Positions 1-8,553 are shown, counted from the first letter of the stretch. The stretch: 64,000 bases of DNA from JASJAR01 sp039198225 (GCA_039198225.1 JBCCTQ010000013.1:1-64000), one strand, 5' to 3'. Notes: generated by a model from the sequence alone, not told the origin. Program-made: numbers and translations.

Positions 1-128
1 CCCTGATAGGAAAATGCGAGTTCCGCACCGGCGTCCGCACAGGCTTTTGCGATGCCCCATGCGATTGATTTGTCATTTGCCAACCCCATGATGAGGCCGC
101 GTTTGCCCTGCATCAGTTGCCCCGTCAT
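1..128 (-). CDS. fabI: Enoyl-ACP reductase FabI, N-terminal part (runs off the window)
   Basis: Only the first 42 or so codons are present. The product would reduce trans-2-enoyl-ACP with NADH in fatty acid elongation in the cytoplasm. The translation from the ATG at 128-126 begins MTGQLMQGKRGLIMG and continues LANDKSIAWGIAKACA, the FabI version of the Rossmann entry of the short-chain dehydrogenase fold, with the ANDKSIAWGIA stretch typical of FabI. An AAAGGA ribosome site lies about 9 bases upstream. It is divergent from pdxH, as in many Rhodobacteraceae. The catalytic Tyr and Lys lie outside the window. Confidence 0.85.
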   Translation of the reverse strand, partial: MTGQLMQGKRGLIMGLANDKSIAWGIAKACADAGAELAFSYQ

Positions 129-280
129 CAGCAGTGTTCCTTTTGCTGGTATCATATGGTTTTGAACCGTTTAGGCCATTGTCTAGCCATCAGCAAGAGA
201 TTGAGCACGCAGTCAAAAGCGGTTGCCTGTCGGTTGGAATAACCCTAGGTCTTACGTGGGGGCATTGTTGGGGACCGGTC

Positions 281-886
281 ATGTCTGATCGTGGCGGCAT
301 TTTCGCGGGCGATGACCCGTTTGCTCTTGCGCGGGATTGGCTGGCCGCAGCGAGCGAAGAAGAGCTGAATGATCCAAACGCAATTGCACTTGCGACGGTT
401 GATGCGGACGGTTTGCCGAATGTACGCATGGTTCTGCTGAAGGATATCGAAGCTGGCGCCTTTGTCTTTTATACAAATTATGAAAGCCGCAAGGCGCAAG
501 AAATTCTGCATGCGGGCAAAGCAGCGTTTGTGATGCATTGGAAATCGCTGGGCCGTCAAATCCGCGTGCGTGGCACCGTTACCAAAGAGGACGGGCCAAT
601 CGCGGATGCGTATTACAAGTCCCGCTCTCTCAAAAGTAGATTGGGGGCGTGGGCGTCGCAACAATCGCAGCCTTTGTCTTCGCGTGAGGCATTGATGGCC
701 GACGTCGCAATGGTTACCTTACAAAAAGGGACGGATCCTGAAAGACCACCACACTGGGGCGGTTTTCGGATCATACCTAGCGAGATCGAGTTCTGGTCAG
801 ATGGTGCGTTTAGGTTGCATGACCGCTTTCGCTGGTCGCGCGCGACGGCCGAAAGCACGTGGGACATAATGCGGCTATCGCCGTAA
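281..886 (+). CDS. pdxH: Pyridoxamine 5'-phosphate oxidase PdxH
   Basis: FMN-dependent oxidase making pyridoxal 5'-phosphate from PNP or PMP, the last step of vitamin B6 synthesis and salvage. The 201-residue protein has the family features in order: an N-terminal FALARDWL region, the VRMVLLK FMN/substrate segment, FYTNYESRKAQE, RQIRVRGTV, the SRLGAWASQQS loop, and the C-terminal EFW...RLHDRFRW motif. The frame is open from 134, but those extra residues do not resemble PdxH, so the ATG at 281 is chosen. It is divergent from fabI. A 9-bp AT-rich inverted repeat (886-906) follows the stop but has no adjoining T-run. Confidence 0.95.
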   Translation: MSDRGGIFAGDDPFALARDWLAAASEEELNDPNAIALATVDADGLPNVRMVLLKDIEAGAFVFYTNYESRKAQEILHAGKAAFVMHWKSLGRQIRVRGTVTKEDGPIADAYYKSRSLKSRLGAWASQQSQPLSSREALMADVAMVTLQKGTDPERPPHWGGFRIIPSEIEFWSDGAFRLHDRFRWSRATAESTWDIMRLSP

Positions 887-1005
887 ATTTCACGCTTCGT
901 GAAATTCAGGTGGTTGAAGTTACTGTTTTTTTCTGTTCGAGATCGTAATGTGGTAAAAATAAGAAAAGGGCATGCCAAGACGTGGTGTCGCTCAGAGGAA
1001 TGACA

Positions 1006-1533
1006 ATGGATACGCAGGACACCAGCGAAACACGCCGGGTGCAAGGACAAGTAAAGTGGTTCGACCCCTCTAAGGGGTTTGGTTTCGTGATCGCAGATCT
1101 CGGTGGGCCAGATATCTTGCTGCACGCGAATGTGCTGCGCAATTTTGGCCAGGGATCTGTTGTTGATGGATCAACAATTGAAATTATCGTGCAGGACACA
1201 CAGCGCGGTCTGCAGGCGACCGAGGTGCTATCGATTGTTCCACCACAGAGCGACAGCGCAGTTCCGCTACGCGATATGGTCGAGTTCACGCCCGACGATA
1301 TAGCAAAAAAGCCGATACATCCTGCGCGGGTAAAGTGGTTCGATAAGGCCAAAGGCTTTGGTTTTGCAAATATCTTTGGCAATGATGAAGATGTTTTCGT
1401 CCATGTTGAAGTGCTTCGTCGTTCGGGTCTGTCCGATCTACAATCTGGCGAAGCGATCGGTATTCGTCTTGTCGAAGGAGAGCGTGGGCGCATGGCCATC
1501 GAAGTTGTCGGATGGGAGATCGCGGCCAAGTGA
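1006..1533 (+). CDS. Cold-shock protein with two CSD domains
   Basis: A 175-residue protein with two cold-shock domains, typical of alphaproteobacteria, expected to bind single-stranded RNA/DNA and act as an RNA chaperone. Domain 1 (about residues 12-75) has GQVKWFD and the RNP-1 type KGFGFV. Domain 2 (about 105-170) has ARVKWFD, KGFGFA and the RNP-2 type DVFVHV. An acidic linker joins them. The frame opens with GTG at 982 and has another ATG at 1000, but AGAGGA at 994-999 sits six bases before the ATG at 1006, which is preferred. The stop overlaps the probable GTG start of the DUF192 gene, suggesting translational coupling. Confidence 0.88.
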   Translation: MDTQDTSETRRVQGQVKWFDPSKGFGFVIADLGGPDILLHANVLRNFGQGSVVDGSTIEIIVQDTQRGLQATEVLSIVPPQSDSAVPLRDMVEFTPDDIAKKPIHPARVKWFDKAKGFGFANIFGNDEDVFVHVEVLRRSGLSDLQSGEAIGIRLVEGERGRMAIEVVGWEIAAK

Positions 1534-2006
1534 GGGGTGCGGTGCCCGCGACTTGTCTTGTCTTTGCGGCCCACACCGCTTGGGCTGAATGCGCATCGGA
1601 CAAGGTAACGATTGTCGGCGATTGGGGGCAGGCCAGCTTCAAAGTAGAGATCGCCGATGATTTTCAGGAACGTGCCCGTGGACTGATGTTTGTTGAAGAC
1701 ATGCCAACCTTGTCGGGCATGCTGTTCATTTACGACGCACCGCAAGCGGTCAGTTTCTGGATGAAGAACACATTGATTCCGTTGGACATGATCTTCACCG
1801 CACCTGACGGTGAAATTTTATCGATCCACGAAAACGCAATCCCCGGCGATCTGACACCGATTCCCGGCGGCGATGGTGTTCAGATGGTGCTGGAAATAAA
1901 TGGTGGACTGGCATCGCGACTGGGCATTTCAGTCGGTGATGTGATGCAGCATCCCAGCTTTGGTGCTGCTTCAATTCTGCCCTGTGATGAAAAGACTGAA
2001 GGTTAG
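1530..2006 (+). CDS. DUF192 family secreted protein
   Basis: Small exported protein of the DUF192 (UPF0127) family, function unknown. A short signal peptide ends at about TAWA/E. The conserved DUF192 core follows: RARGLMFVEDMP, then a GMLFIYD segment, VSFWMKNTLIPLDMIF and the closing VLEINGG region. The GTG at 1530 overlaps the TGA of the cold-shock gene (GTGA) and gives a signal peptide of about 20 residues. The ATG at 1512 would add six residues with a charged start, so it cannot be excluded. The csp-DUF192-tRNA-Pro order is frequent in roseobacters. Confidence 0.85.
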   Translation: MRGAVPATCLVFAAHTAWAECASDKVTIVGDWGQASFKVEIADDFQERARGLMFVEDMPTLSGMLFIYDAPQAVSFWMKNTLIPLDMIFTAPDGEILSIHENAIPGDLTPIPGGDGVQMVLEINGGLASRLGISVGDVMQHPSFGAASILPCDEKTEG

Positions 2007-2049
2007 GGCTTTTCAAATCAGTTTGGTGGGGCTAAAGACAGCCACGGTC

Positions 2050-2126
2050 CGGGGCGTAGCGCAGCCTGGTAGCGCATCTGTTTTGGGAACAGAGGGTCGG
2101 GAGTTCGAATCTCTCCGCCCCGACCA
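2050..2126 (+). tRNA. tRNA-Pro (anticodon TGG)
   Basis: A full cloverleaf of 77 nt: 7-bp acceptor stem CGGGGCG/CGCCCCG, D-arm GCGC/GCGC, anticodon stem TCTGT/ACAGA with loop TTTGGGA (anticodon TGG), a T-loop TTCGAAT and encoded CCA at 2124-2126. It lies 43 bases after the DUF192 gene. Confidence 0.96.
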
Positions 2127-2679
2127 CACTTCTAAGACGAAAGTTGCGGAAGCATTTTCGCCCTTAGTGGGCGCCTGACTTCATCTGTTAATCGTCAAAC
2201 TCCGGCATTAACCTATCGTTAATACAGGTGAATCCGAACAGGCGTTTCGGCGGTGACCTCACCCAAAATCTCAACCATTCATGCTAAGTCTGCCGAACAA
2301 AACACCTTTTGGTGATCGGCCGTGATCGGTGCCTTGTGGACAATTTGGTGGATGAATCATGTGCATCTGTGACGCGCAGTTTTCGGCGCGTCCGTCAACA
2401 CGATTAATCTGCATTTTGTGTTAAAAATCCGTTGACCCACTAGGGCTAGATGCGTCAGGTTGTGCGGGCCGACAGCGACAACACAATATGTAGTATCGGC
2501 GCGGGGACGGTTTTAGCAGGCAGGCGTGAGCCAAACGCAACGTCACGACGGTTACCTGGTCTTTGACCAGCATCATCGCGTTGTACCTGACGGAATCGAG
2601 AAAAAGAGTTTTTGCCGCAGGGGCGGCAGCAGTTGATCAAAGCCGCAACGTCGGCGTTAAGAAAAAAGGGGCAGAAGCG
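2127..2679. other. Long leader/intergenic region upstream of nrdJ
   Basis: About 550 bases between tRNA-Pro and the nrdJ start with no convincing gene. It is AT-richer than most of the window. A TTGACC hexamer at 2432-2437 could be a -35 element, and a candidate NrdR box lies at 2481-2496. The nrdJ frame is open from 2563, but the 39 added residues are low-complexity and unlike NrdJ. No cobalamin riboswitch core could be recognised, although nrdJ is a B12-dependent enzyme. Confidence 0.5.
2481..2496 (+). promoter_or_regulatory. Candidate NrdR box upstream of nrdJ
   Basis: ACACAATATGTAGTAT resembles the NrdR box (roughly acaCwATATnTwGTgt), the operator of the ribonucleotide reductase repressor. 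It lies about 185 bases before nrdJ. A second, weaker dyad (CCACTAGGGCTAGATG, 2437-2452) is centred 44 bp upstream, about four helical turns, whereas NrdR boxes are usually about three turns apart. Plausible from position and sequence, not proven. Confidence 0.4.
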
Positions 2680-5600
2680 ATGAAGATCGAACGCAATTTC
2701 ACATCAGCCGGGCAGGACGCCTACGCACAGGTCGCATTCAAGACGACGTCGTCGGAGATCCGCAATCCGGACGGTACAGTCGTATTCAAACTTGACGAAT
2801 GTGAGATTCCCGGCAGTTGGAGCCAGGTCGCGTCCGATGTCATCGCGCAAAAATACTTTCGGAAAGCAGGTGTGCCATCGGCGTTGAAGCGCGTGAAGGA
2901 AAAGGGTGTTCCCGAATTTCTATGGCGGTCTGAGCCTGCCAAGGGTGCGACGTTTGGTGGCGAGACATCAGCGAAGCAGGTGTTTGACCGGCTGGCCGGC
3001 GCGTGGACCTATTGGGGCTGGAAGGGCGGTTACTTTTCGTCCGAAGATGATGCGCGCGCCTATTTCGATGAGATGCGCTATATGCTGGCGACCCAACGTG
3101 CAGCACCGAACAGCCCGCAATGGTTCAACACAGGTCTACATTGGGCCTATGGCATCGATGGGCCTGCGCAGGGGCATCATTACGTTGATTTTGAAACGGG
3201 TGAGTTGACGAAGTCAGCCTCGTCTTACGAACATCCGCAGCCCCACGCCTGCTTTATCCAGTCGGTCGATGACGATTTGGTCAATGATGGCGGCATTATG
3301 GATCTGTGGGTGCGTGAGGCGCGCTTGTTCAAGTACGGGTCGGGCACTGGTACGAACTTTTCGTCATTGCGCGGTGAGGGCGAGCCCTTGTCAGGTGGCG
3401 GCAAATCCTCTGGCCTGATGGGTTTCCTGAAAATCGGTGACCGCGCCGCGGGCGCGATCAAATCAGGCGGGACAACCCGTCGAGCAGCGAAGATGGTGAT
3501 TGTCGATGCCGATCACCCGGATATCGAGGAATTCATCAACTGGAAGGTCATTGAAGAGCAAAAGGTGGCGAGCATCGTCGCAGGCTCTAAAATGCATGAG
3601 CGTTACCTGAACGCGATCTTCCAAGCGATCAAGACATGGGACGGCAGCGAAGACGGTGCGACCGATCCTAAGCAGAACGAGACACTGGCAAGCGCTGTAA
3701 AAGACGCGAAGAAGTCCGCCATTCCAGAGACTTACATCAAGCGCGTGCTGGATTATGCCAAGCAGGGCTATACCAGCATCGAATTCCCCACCTACGACAC
3801 GGACTGGGATTCGGAAGCGTATTCCAGCGTGTCTGGCCAAAATTCCAACAACTCGATCCGGGTCACTGATGCCTTTCTGAAAGCCGTCGAGAATGACGAG
3901 AACTGGAAGCTGATCAACCGCAAGAACGGCGAGGTCGCAAAGATCATCAAGGCCCGCGATTTATGGGAGCAGGTGGGCCATGCGGCATGGGCCTGTGCCG
4001 ATCCGGGTATCCAATACCACGACACAGTGAACGCATGGCACACATGTCCCGAAGATGGCGCGATCCGGGGGTCGAACCCCTGTTCGGAGTACATGTTCCT
4101 CGATGACACAGCCTGTAACCTGGCGTCGATGAACCTGCTGACCTTCTACAAGGACGGCGAGTTTCAGGTCGAAGACTATATGCATGCCACCCGTCTGTGG
4201 ACGGTGACGCTGGAAATCAGTGTAATGATGGCGCAGTTCCCGTCGAAAGAGATTGCGCAGCGGTCTTATGATTTCCGCACGCTGGGCCTCGGCTATGCCA
4301 ATATCGGTGGGCTCTTGATGAATATGGGCCTTGGCTATGACAGCGATGAAGGCCGCGCGATGTGTGCTGCCCTCACGGCGATCATGTCGGGCGTATCCTA
4401 TGCCACATCCGCCGAAATGGCAGGTGAGTTGGGCGCATTTCCGGGCTACAAGAAGAACTCCAAGCATATGTTGCGCGTGATCAAGAACCACCGTCAGGCG
4501 GCTTTGGGCAAGACAACCGGCTACGACAAGCTGGATGTAAAGCCGGTTCCGCTGGACCATGCAAATTGCCCTGATCAGCGGCTGGTCGAACTCGCCGTTT
4601 CGGCGTGGGACGAGGCGCTGGCGCTGGGTAAGAAACATGGCTATCGCAATGCGCAAGTGTCCGTGATTGCGCCGACCGGGACAATCGGCCTGGTGATGGA
4701 TTGCGACACGACAGGGATTGAGCCTGACTTTGCGCTGGTGAAGTTCAAAAAGCTGGCCGGGGGTGGGTATTTTAAGATCATCAACCAATCGGTTCCGGCT
4801 GCCTTGGAAAAGCTGGGCTATGGCTCTGCTGAGATTGAAGAGATCATCGCGTACGCTGTGGGTCATGGCTCCATCGGGCAGGCGCCAGCGATTAATCACA
4901 CATCGCTGATCGGGCATGGCTTTGGGCAGGCGGAACTGGATAAGGTCGAAGGCGCTTTGGCGTCCGCGTTCGATATCCGTTTCGTCTTCAACCAATGGAC
5001 GCTGGGTGAGGAATTCTGCACCAAAACGCTCGGCATCCCGGCTGAAAAGCTGAGCGACCCGACCTTCGATCTGCTGCGCCACCTTGGCTATTCCAAGCAG
5101 GATATCGACGCCGCCAACGATCACGTCTGCGGAACCATGACGCTGGAAGGCGCGCCATTCCTGAAGGAAGAGCATTACAATGTCTTCGATTGCGCCAACC
5201 CATGCGGCAAAAAAGGCAAGCGTTATCTGAGTGTTGATAGCCATATCTACATGATGGCGGCTGCGCAGTCTTTCATCTCTGGCGCGATCTCCAAGACCAT
5301 CAACATGCCGAATGATGCGACGATTGAGGATTGTCAGAAGGCCTATGAACTCAGTTGGTCGCTGGGGGTGAAGGCCAATGCGCTTTATCGTGATGGGTCT
5401 AAGCTGTCGCAGCCTTTGGCGGCCGCCTTGGTCGAGGATGACGAGGACGCGCAAGAGGTGCTGGAAACCGGCACGCCGCAGGAAAAGGCCGCTGTGCTGG
5501 CCGAGAAAGTGGTCGAAAAGATCATCGTGCAGGAAATCCGCAACCGCGAACGTGAAAAGATGCCGCAGCGGCGCAAGGGCTATACTCAGAAGGCGATTGT

Positions 5601-6339
5601 TGGCGGGCACAAGGTTTATCTGCGCACGGGCGAGTATGAAGATGGGTCCTTGGGCGAAATCTTTATCGACATGCACAAGGAAGGCGCCGGTTTCCGCGCG
5701 ATGATGAACAATTTCGCCATCGCCGTCTCCGTCGGCCTTCAATACGGCGTCCCCCTCGAAGAATTCGTGGACGCTTTCACTTTCACCAAGTTCGAGCCGG
5801 CCGGCATGGTCCAGGGGAACGAAACAATCAAAACAGCAACCTCGATCCTCGACTATGTCTTCCGTGAGCTGGCCGTTTCCTATCTCGACCGCACTGACCT
5901 GGCCCATGTGGCGCCGGAAGGCCCCACCTTCGACGACCTTGGGCGCGGCGAGGAGGAGGGCAAGAGGAACTTTTCCGAAGTTCCCCATGCCAGCGGCTCG
6001 GACCCTGTCGAAGTCCTGAAAAAAGTGGTTTCGACGGGCTACCTCCGGGGACGGGCGCCACAGGAGTTGCGGGTGTTGCAAGGCGGGGCGGGTGCAGCGA
6101 TCGCCTTCGCCGGCAACGACCCCCAGACCGCACTCCAAGCGCTCGTTCCGGAGGTGGGTGAAGCAAGTGTTACAGCCAGTGTGCCGGAGACGAGTGCTCT
6201 GGCGATGGATGCCGCGACCAAGGCCAAGATGCAGGGCTATGAAGGTGATCCTTGCGGCGAATGCGGGAACTACACGCTGGTACGGAACGGGACATGCATG
6301 AAGTGCAACACCTGCGGAGGCACCTCGGGATGCAGCTAG
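2680..6339 (+). CDS. nrdJ: Adenosylcobalamin-dependent (class II) ribonucleotide reductase NrdJ
   Basis: Reduces ribonucleotides to deoxyribonucleotides using adenosylcobalamin to generate the thiyl radical. The protein is 1219 residues, the normal size for the large proteobacterial form. It starts MKIERNFTSAG. Active-site elements are visible: NSPQWFNTGLHW early, HACFIQSVDD, the finger-loop region GSNPCSEYMFLDDTACNLAS, and VSVIAPTGTIG. The C-terminus has a Cys-rich segment CGECGNY...CMKCNTCGG ending SGCS, the zinc-ribbon and redox-tail cysteines. The ATG at 2680 follows a weak AAGGGG site. DNA composition changes within the gene near 5.7 kb: the last 600 or so bases match the GC-rich right side, the rest the GC-poorer left side, yet the reading frame and conserved protein continue without a break. 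Confidence 0.95.
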   Translation: MKIERNFTSAGQDAYAQVAFKTTSSEIRNPDGTVVFKLDECEIPGSWSQVASDVIAQKYFRKAGVPSALKRVKEKGVPEFLWRSEPAKGATFGGETSAKQVFDRLAGAWTYWGWKGGYFSSEDDARAYFDEMRYMLATQRAAPNSPQWFNTGLHWAYGIDGPAQGHHYVDFETGELTKSASSYEHPQPHACFIQSVDDDLVNDGGIMDLWVREARLFKYGSGTGTNFSSLRGEGEPLSGGGKSSGLMGFLKIGDRAAGAIKSGGTTRRAAKMVIVDADHPDIEEFINWKVIEEQKVASIVAGSKMHERYLNAIFQAIKTWDGSEDGATDPKQNETLASAVKDAKKSAIPETYIKRVLDYAKQGYTSIEFPTYDTDWDSEAYSSVSGQNSNNSIRVTDAFLKAVENDENWKLINRKNGEVAKIIKARDLWEQVGHAAWACADPGIQYHDTVNAWHTCPEDGAIRGSNPCSEYMFLDDTACNLASMNLLTFYKDGEFQVEDYMHATRLWTVTLEISVMMAQFPSKEIAQRSYDFRTLGLGYANIGGLLMNMGLGYDSDEGRAMCAALTAIMSGVSYATSAEMAGELGAFPGYKKNSKHMLRVIKNHRQAALGKTTGYDKLDVKPVPLDHANCPDQRLVELAVSAWDEALALGKKHGYRNAQVSVIAPTGTIGLVMDCDTTGIEPDFALVKFKKLAGGGYFKIINQSVPAALEKLGYGSAEIEEIIAYAVGHGSIGQAPAINHTSLIGHGFGQAELDKVEGALASAFDIRFVFNQWTLGEEFCTKTLGIPAEKLSDPTFDLLRHLGYSKQDIDAANDHVCGTMTLEGAPFLKEEHYNVFDCANPCGKKGKRYLSVDSHIYMMAAAQSFISGAISKTINMPNDATIEDCQKAYELSWSLGVKANALYRDGSKLSQPLAAALVEDDEDAQEVLETGTPQEKAAVLAEKVVEKIIVQEIRNREREKMPQRRKGYTQKAIVGGHKVYLRTGEYEDGSLGEIFIDMHKEGAGFRAMMNNFAIAVSVGLQYGVPLEEFVDAFTFTKFEPAGMVQGNETIKTATSILDYVFRELAVSYLDRTDLAHVAPEGPTFDDLGRGEEEGKRNFSEVPHASGSDPVEVLKKVVSTGYLRGRAPQELRVLQGGAGAAIAFAGNDPQTALQALVPEVGEASVTASVPETSALAMDAATKAKMQGYEGDPCGECGNYTLVRNGTCMKCNTCGGTSGCS

Positions 6340-6406
6340 GCCTCGCAGGATCGGGTGAGAGGTCAGCGTCCGTTCGCGGGCGTCGCGCAAAGCGCCCGCC
6401 CAGGGG

Positions 6407-6447
6407 GGCGGACGGGCGCTGCCCGGCGGGTTTCGCCGGGCGGACGC
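6407..6447 (+). repeat. Dispersed repeat family B, copy 1
   Basis: A 41-base element beginning GGCGGACGGGCGCTGCCCGG and containing the perfect hairpin GCCCGGCG/CGCCGGGC with a 5-base loop. It aligns end to end with copies at 28520-28560 (reverse) and 41442-41482. Confidence 0.6.
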
Positions 6448-6670
6448 AAACCTCAGAGGGGTGACACAAGAACAGGGCGGGGCGGCGCGGTAGCTCTTCC
6501 CCTCCTTACGGGCGGGACCGGCATTTGGCCCAGGGCCAAGTGGTCCATCCCGCCAACGGGAAGCCTCCTTGGCTTTCCCTTCACACGGGGCGGGTGCGCT
6601 CGCCCCTAACGCGGGTCAGGCCGCAGGCAGAAACCGGGCGGTACACAGAATGAGCCTGATCAGCGAAACT

Positions 6671-6697
6671 GGCTCCCTTCGGGGGGCCATTTTCTTT
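6671..6697 (+). terminator. Possible intrinsic terminator downstream of nrdJ
   Basis: A 7-bp stem (GGCTCCC with GGGGGCC, one G-T pair) closed by a TTCG loop and followed by ATTTTCTTT. The T-run is interrupted. It is 330 bases after the nrdJ stop, so it could end that transcript or a short read-through. Confidence 0.4.
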
Positions 6698-6778
6698 CCC
6701 CGTTAAAGTGCCTGTTGCGACGTTTTCTGTGTATATCAGGAGCATTGCGAAATAAGCCTGGCGCGGAAATCCAGACCT

Positions 6779-7015
6779 TTGGATGTCCCCTCTGCGGCCC
6801 GGCCGCGCGCCACGCTCGAAGAGATCCCACGCATCGTCCTAGAAGATATCCATGTCCAGGATGTCATAGGCGTCGCCAACCGGGGCCGGCTCCTCGACGC
6901 ACTCCCGAATGGCGGTAGGGCGGCCGAGCTCTGCGTCCACGAAGGCTGGCAGATCGCGTATCTGACCGCGGACCACACCGAGACTGTATCATTCTGCCTT
7001 AAGCGTCTCGATTGA
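6779..7015 (+). CDS. Small hypothetical protein
   Basis: I do not recognise this gene. The frame is open from 6707 to 7015 with clear GC preference at third positions, giving about 78 residues from the TTG at 6779. The middle reads IVLEDIHVQDVIGVANRGRLL and the end TVSFCLKRLD, with no membrane segment or signal peptide. There is no ATG or GTG near the beginning. An AGGAG at 6738-6742 lies in the open part of the frame, so the true start may be upstream or the gene may be a remnant. It converges on the acetyltransferase gene 19 bases away. Confidence 0.4.
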   Translation: MDVPSAARPRATLEEIPRIVLEDIHVQDVIGVANRGRLLDALPNGGRAAELCVHEGWQIAYLTADHTETVSFCLKRLD

Positions 7016-7034
7016 GGGATTTTTTCGCGCAACC

Positions 7035-7526
7035 TTACCCAAAGGCCGGGTGGAAAGTGAGCTCACCGCGGGGCAGGGTCTTTGTGAGGCCCAAACCCTG
7101 GACATAGGCGGCCGGGACGTCGCGGTAACTGAGCCCGATATCGGCCTGAAACCCGAACCGAGAATAATAGGCGGGGTCCCCAATGAGGACGATGCCTGCC
7201 GCATTCCGCGCCCGCATCTCCCTGACGCAGGCCTCCATCAACGCACTTCCGATCCCTTGGCGTTGTCGGGGCGGGTCAACCGAGAGGGGGCCAAGTCCGA
7301 ACCAGGCGCCGGGGGTCCCCTCGATTTCAACTTCTGAGACGGCGACATGGCCTATGATCCGGGTGCTCTCCTCGGCCACGAGAGAAAGCGTGAGCGCCCC
7401 TGCCGCCCGGAGGCGTTCCGGAATCGCGGCTTCTGTCCCGTCCGCATAAGACTTGCCCTCAAAGGCCCGCGCCGTCAGGTCGCGGATGGCACCGGCATCG
7501 GGTGGGGTTTCAGGGCGGATTTCCAT
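7035..7526 (-). CDS. GNAT family N-acetyltransferase
   Basis: A 163-residue acetyl-CoA-dependent N-acetyltransferase of the YhbS-like GNAT group, substrate unknown. It begins MEIRPETPPDAGAIRDL, has the strand/helix HVAVSEVEIE, the acetyl-CoA loop RQRQGIGSALM (motif A, Q/RxxGxG/A), and the late GDPAYYSRFGF motif usual in this subgroup. The frame extends upstream to 7637, but that part is Arg/Gly filler. The ATG at 7526 has AGAGG 5-6 bases before it. It is divergent from the PEP-mutase family gene with an 86-base gap. Confidence 0.85.
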   Translation of the reverse strand: MEIRPETPPDAGAIRDLTARAFEGKSYADGTEAAIPERLRAAGALTLSLVAEESTRIIGHVAVSEVEIEGTPGAWFGLGPLSVDPPRQRQGIGSALMEACVREMRARNAAGIVLIGDPAYYSRFGFQADIGLSYRDVPAAYVQGLGLTKTLPRGELTFHPAFG

Positions 7527-7612
7527 CGCCTCTGATCGCAGGCCCCGGCACCGGCTGCAATGGCCAGGACCTCTGCGCTTTGCTAGCAGGGTCAAAATGA
7601 CGGAGGATCCCA

Positions 7613-8485
7613 ATGGCCGACCTTTACCCCAACCCAAATGCCCAAGCGCTCCGGGGGCTCCTCGAAGGAGGCGGGCTCATCATGATGCCCTGCTGCTATG
7701 ACGCGCTCTCGGCGAAGATGATCGAGCAGGCGGGGTTCGATCTCACTTTCCTTTCGGGGTTTTCGGCCTCGGTCAGTCGGATCGGCGCCCCCGATCTCGG
7801 GCTCATGAGCTACGGCGAAGTGCTCGACCAGGCGCGGAACGCCATGGGCGCCATTTCGATCCCGATGATTGCGGATGGCGATACGGGCTACGGCAATCCG
7901 ATGAATGTGGAGCGGACCGTGGAAGGCTTTGCCCGGTCCGGGGCCGCGGGTGTGATGATCGAAGATCAGGTCGCCCCCAAACGCTGCGGCCATACCAAAG
8001 GCAAAGAGGTGGTGGGCCGCGAAGAAGCTGAAGACCGGATCCGAGCCGCGGTCGAAGCAAAATCCCGCGCCGACATTCTCCTCATGGCTCGGACCGATGC
8101 GCGCCGGGATCTGGGCCTTGCCGAGGCCATCCATCGCTCCCAACGCGCCGTCGAGCTCGGCGCCGATCTTATCTTTGTCGAAGAGCCGTTTTCGGAAGAG
8201 GAGATGGTCAAGATCTGCGCCGAGATCCCGGCCCCGGTCTGCGCTAATATGCTCGAAGGGGGCCAAACGCCGATCCTTTTGCCGGACCGGCTCGAAGAGA
8301 TCGGCTTTCGGATCGCGGCCTATCCCCTGACATGTCTTTCAGCGTCGATGAAAGCCATGGCGAAAACCCTAGCCGCCCTCAAACGCGGCGAAGACCACCA
8401 GGCCGATCTTTTGGAATTCCAGGACCTCCGCCAGCGCGTGGGCTTTGAGGATTACTACGCAAAAGAAGAGAAATATCGCCGTTAG
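7613..8485 (+). CDS. Isocitrate lyase/PEP mutase superfamily protein
   Basis: A 290-residue (beta/alpha)8 enzyme of the isocitrate lyase/PEP mutase superfamily. Visible elements are SAKMIEQAGFD, ADGDTGYGNP (metal-binding DxDxGYG), VMIEDQ, and KRCGHTKGKEV, the KxCGH motif with the catalytic Cys found in methylisocitrate lyase and related C-C lyases. LLMARTDAR and FVEEPFSEEEM follow. The Cys motif points to lyase rather than phosphonate chemistry; possible substrates are 2-methylisocitrate-like acids or oxaloacetate. There is no prp operon around it, so the substrate is left open. Strong GGAGG before the ATG. Confidence 0.85.
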   Translation: MADLYPNPNAQALRGLLEGGGLIMMPCCYDALSAKMIEQAGFDLTFLSGFSASVSRIGAPDLGLMSYGEVLDQARNAMGAISIPMIADGDTGYGNPMNVERTVEGFARSGAAGVMIEDQVAPKRCGHTKGKEVVGREEAEDRIRAAVEAKSRADILLMARTDARRDLGLAEAIHRSQRAVELGADLIFVEEPFSEEEMVKICAEIPAPVCANMLEGGQTPILLPDRLEEIGFRIAAYPLTCLSASMKAMAKTLAALKRGEDHQADLLEFQDLRQRVGFEDYYAKEEKYRR

Positions 8486-8502
8486 GGCGCGCCCAAAGGC
8501 GC

Positions 8503-8524
8503 CTTCATCCTGGCAAAAATACTC
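8503..8524 (-). repeat. Dispersed repeat family A, copy 1
   Basis: Read on the minus strand: GAGTATTTTT, GCC, then AGGATGAAG. It lies between the converging PEP-mutase family gene and ssb. Confidence 0.7.
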
Positions 8525-8553
8525 AAATTCCGCCGGCGAAGCCCACGCTGGCG

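Larger units (their letters stand above)
6340..6778. other. Intergenic region after nrdJ with GC-rich hairpins
   Basis: About 440 bases with no supported gene. It contains a hairpin at 6391-6420 (arms AGCGCCCG/CGGGCGCT), a copy of repeat family B with a perfect 8-bp stem at 6421-6441, and a terminator-like hairpin at 6671-6697. These structures could end nrdJ transcription. Composition already matches the right-hand side of the window. Confidence 0.5.

Noticed and set aside
886..906. AATTTCACG/CGTGAAATT hairpin as pdxH terminator
   Set aside because: The stem is AT-rich and short with no immediate T-run (the T-run lies about 18 bases later), so it is too weak to list as a terminator.
2127..2679. 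Cobalamin riboswitch before nrdJ
   Set aside because: No B12-box-like core or matching helices could be identified despite the long leader.
3961..6390. Very long open frame (809 codons) on the minus strand opposite nrdJ
   Set aside because: Complementary-strand shadow of a strongly biased gene: its residues are Arg/His/Leu-rich without domains, and NrdJ on the other strand is complete and conserved.
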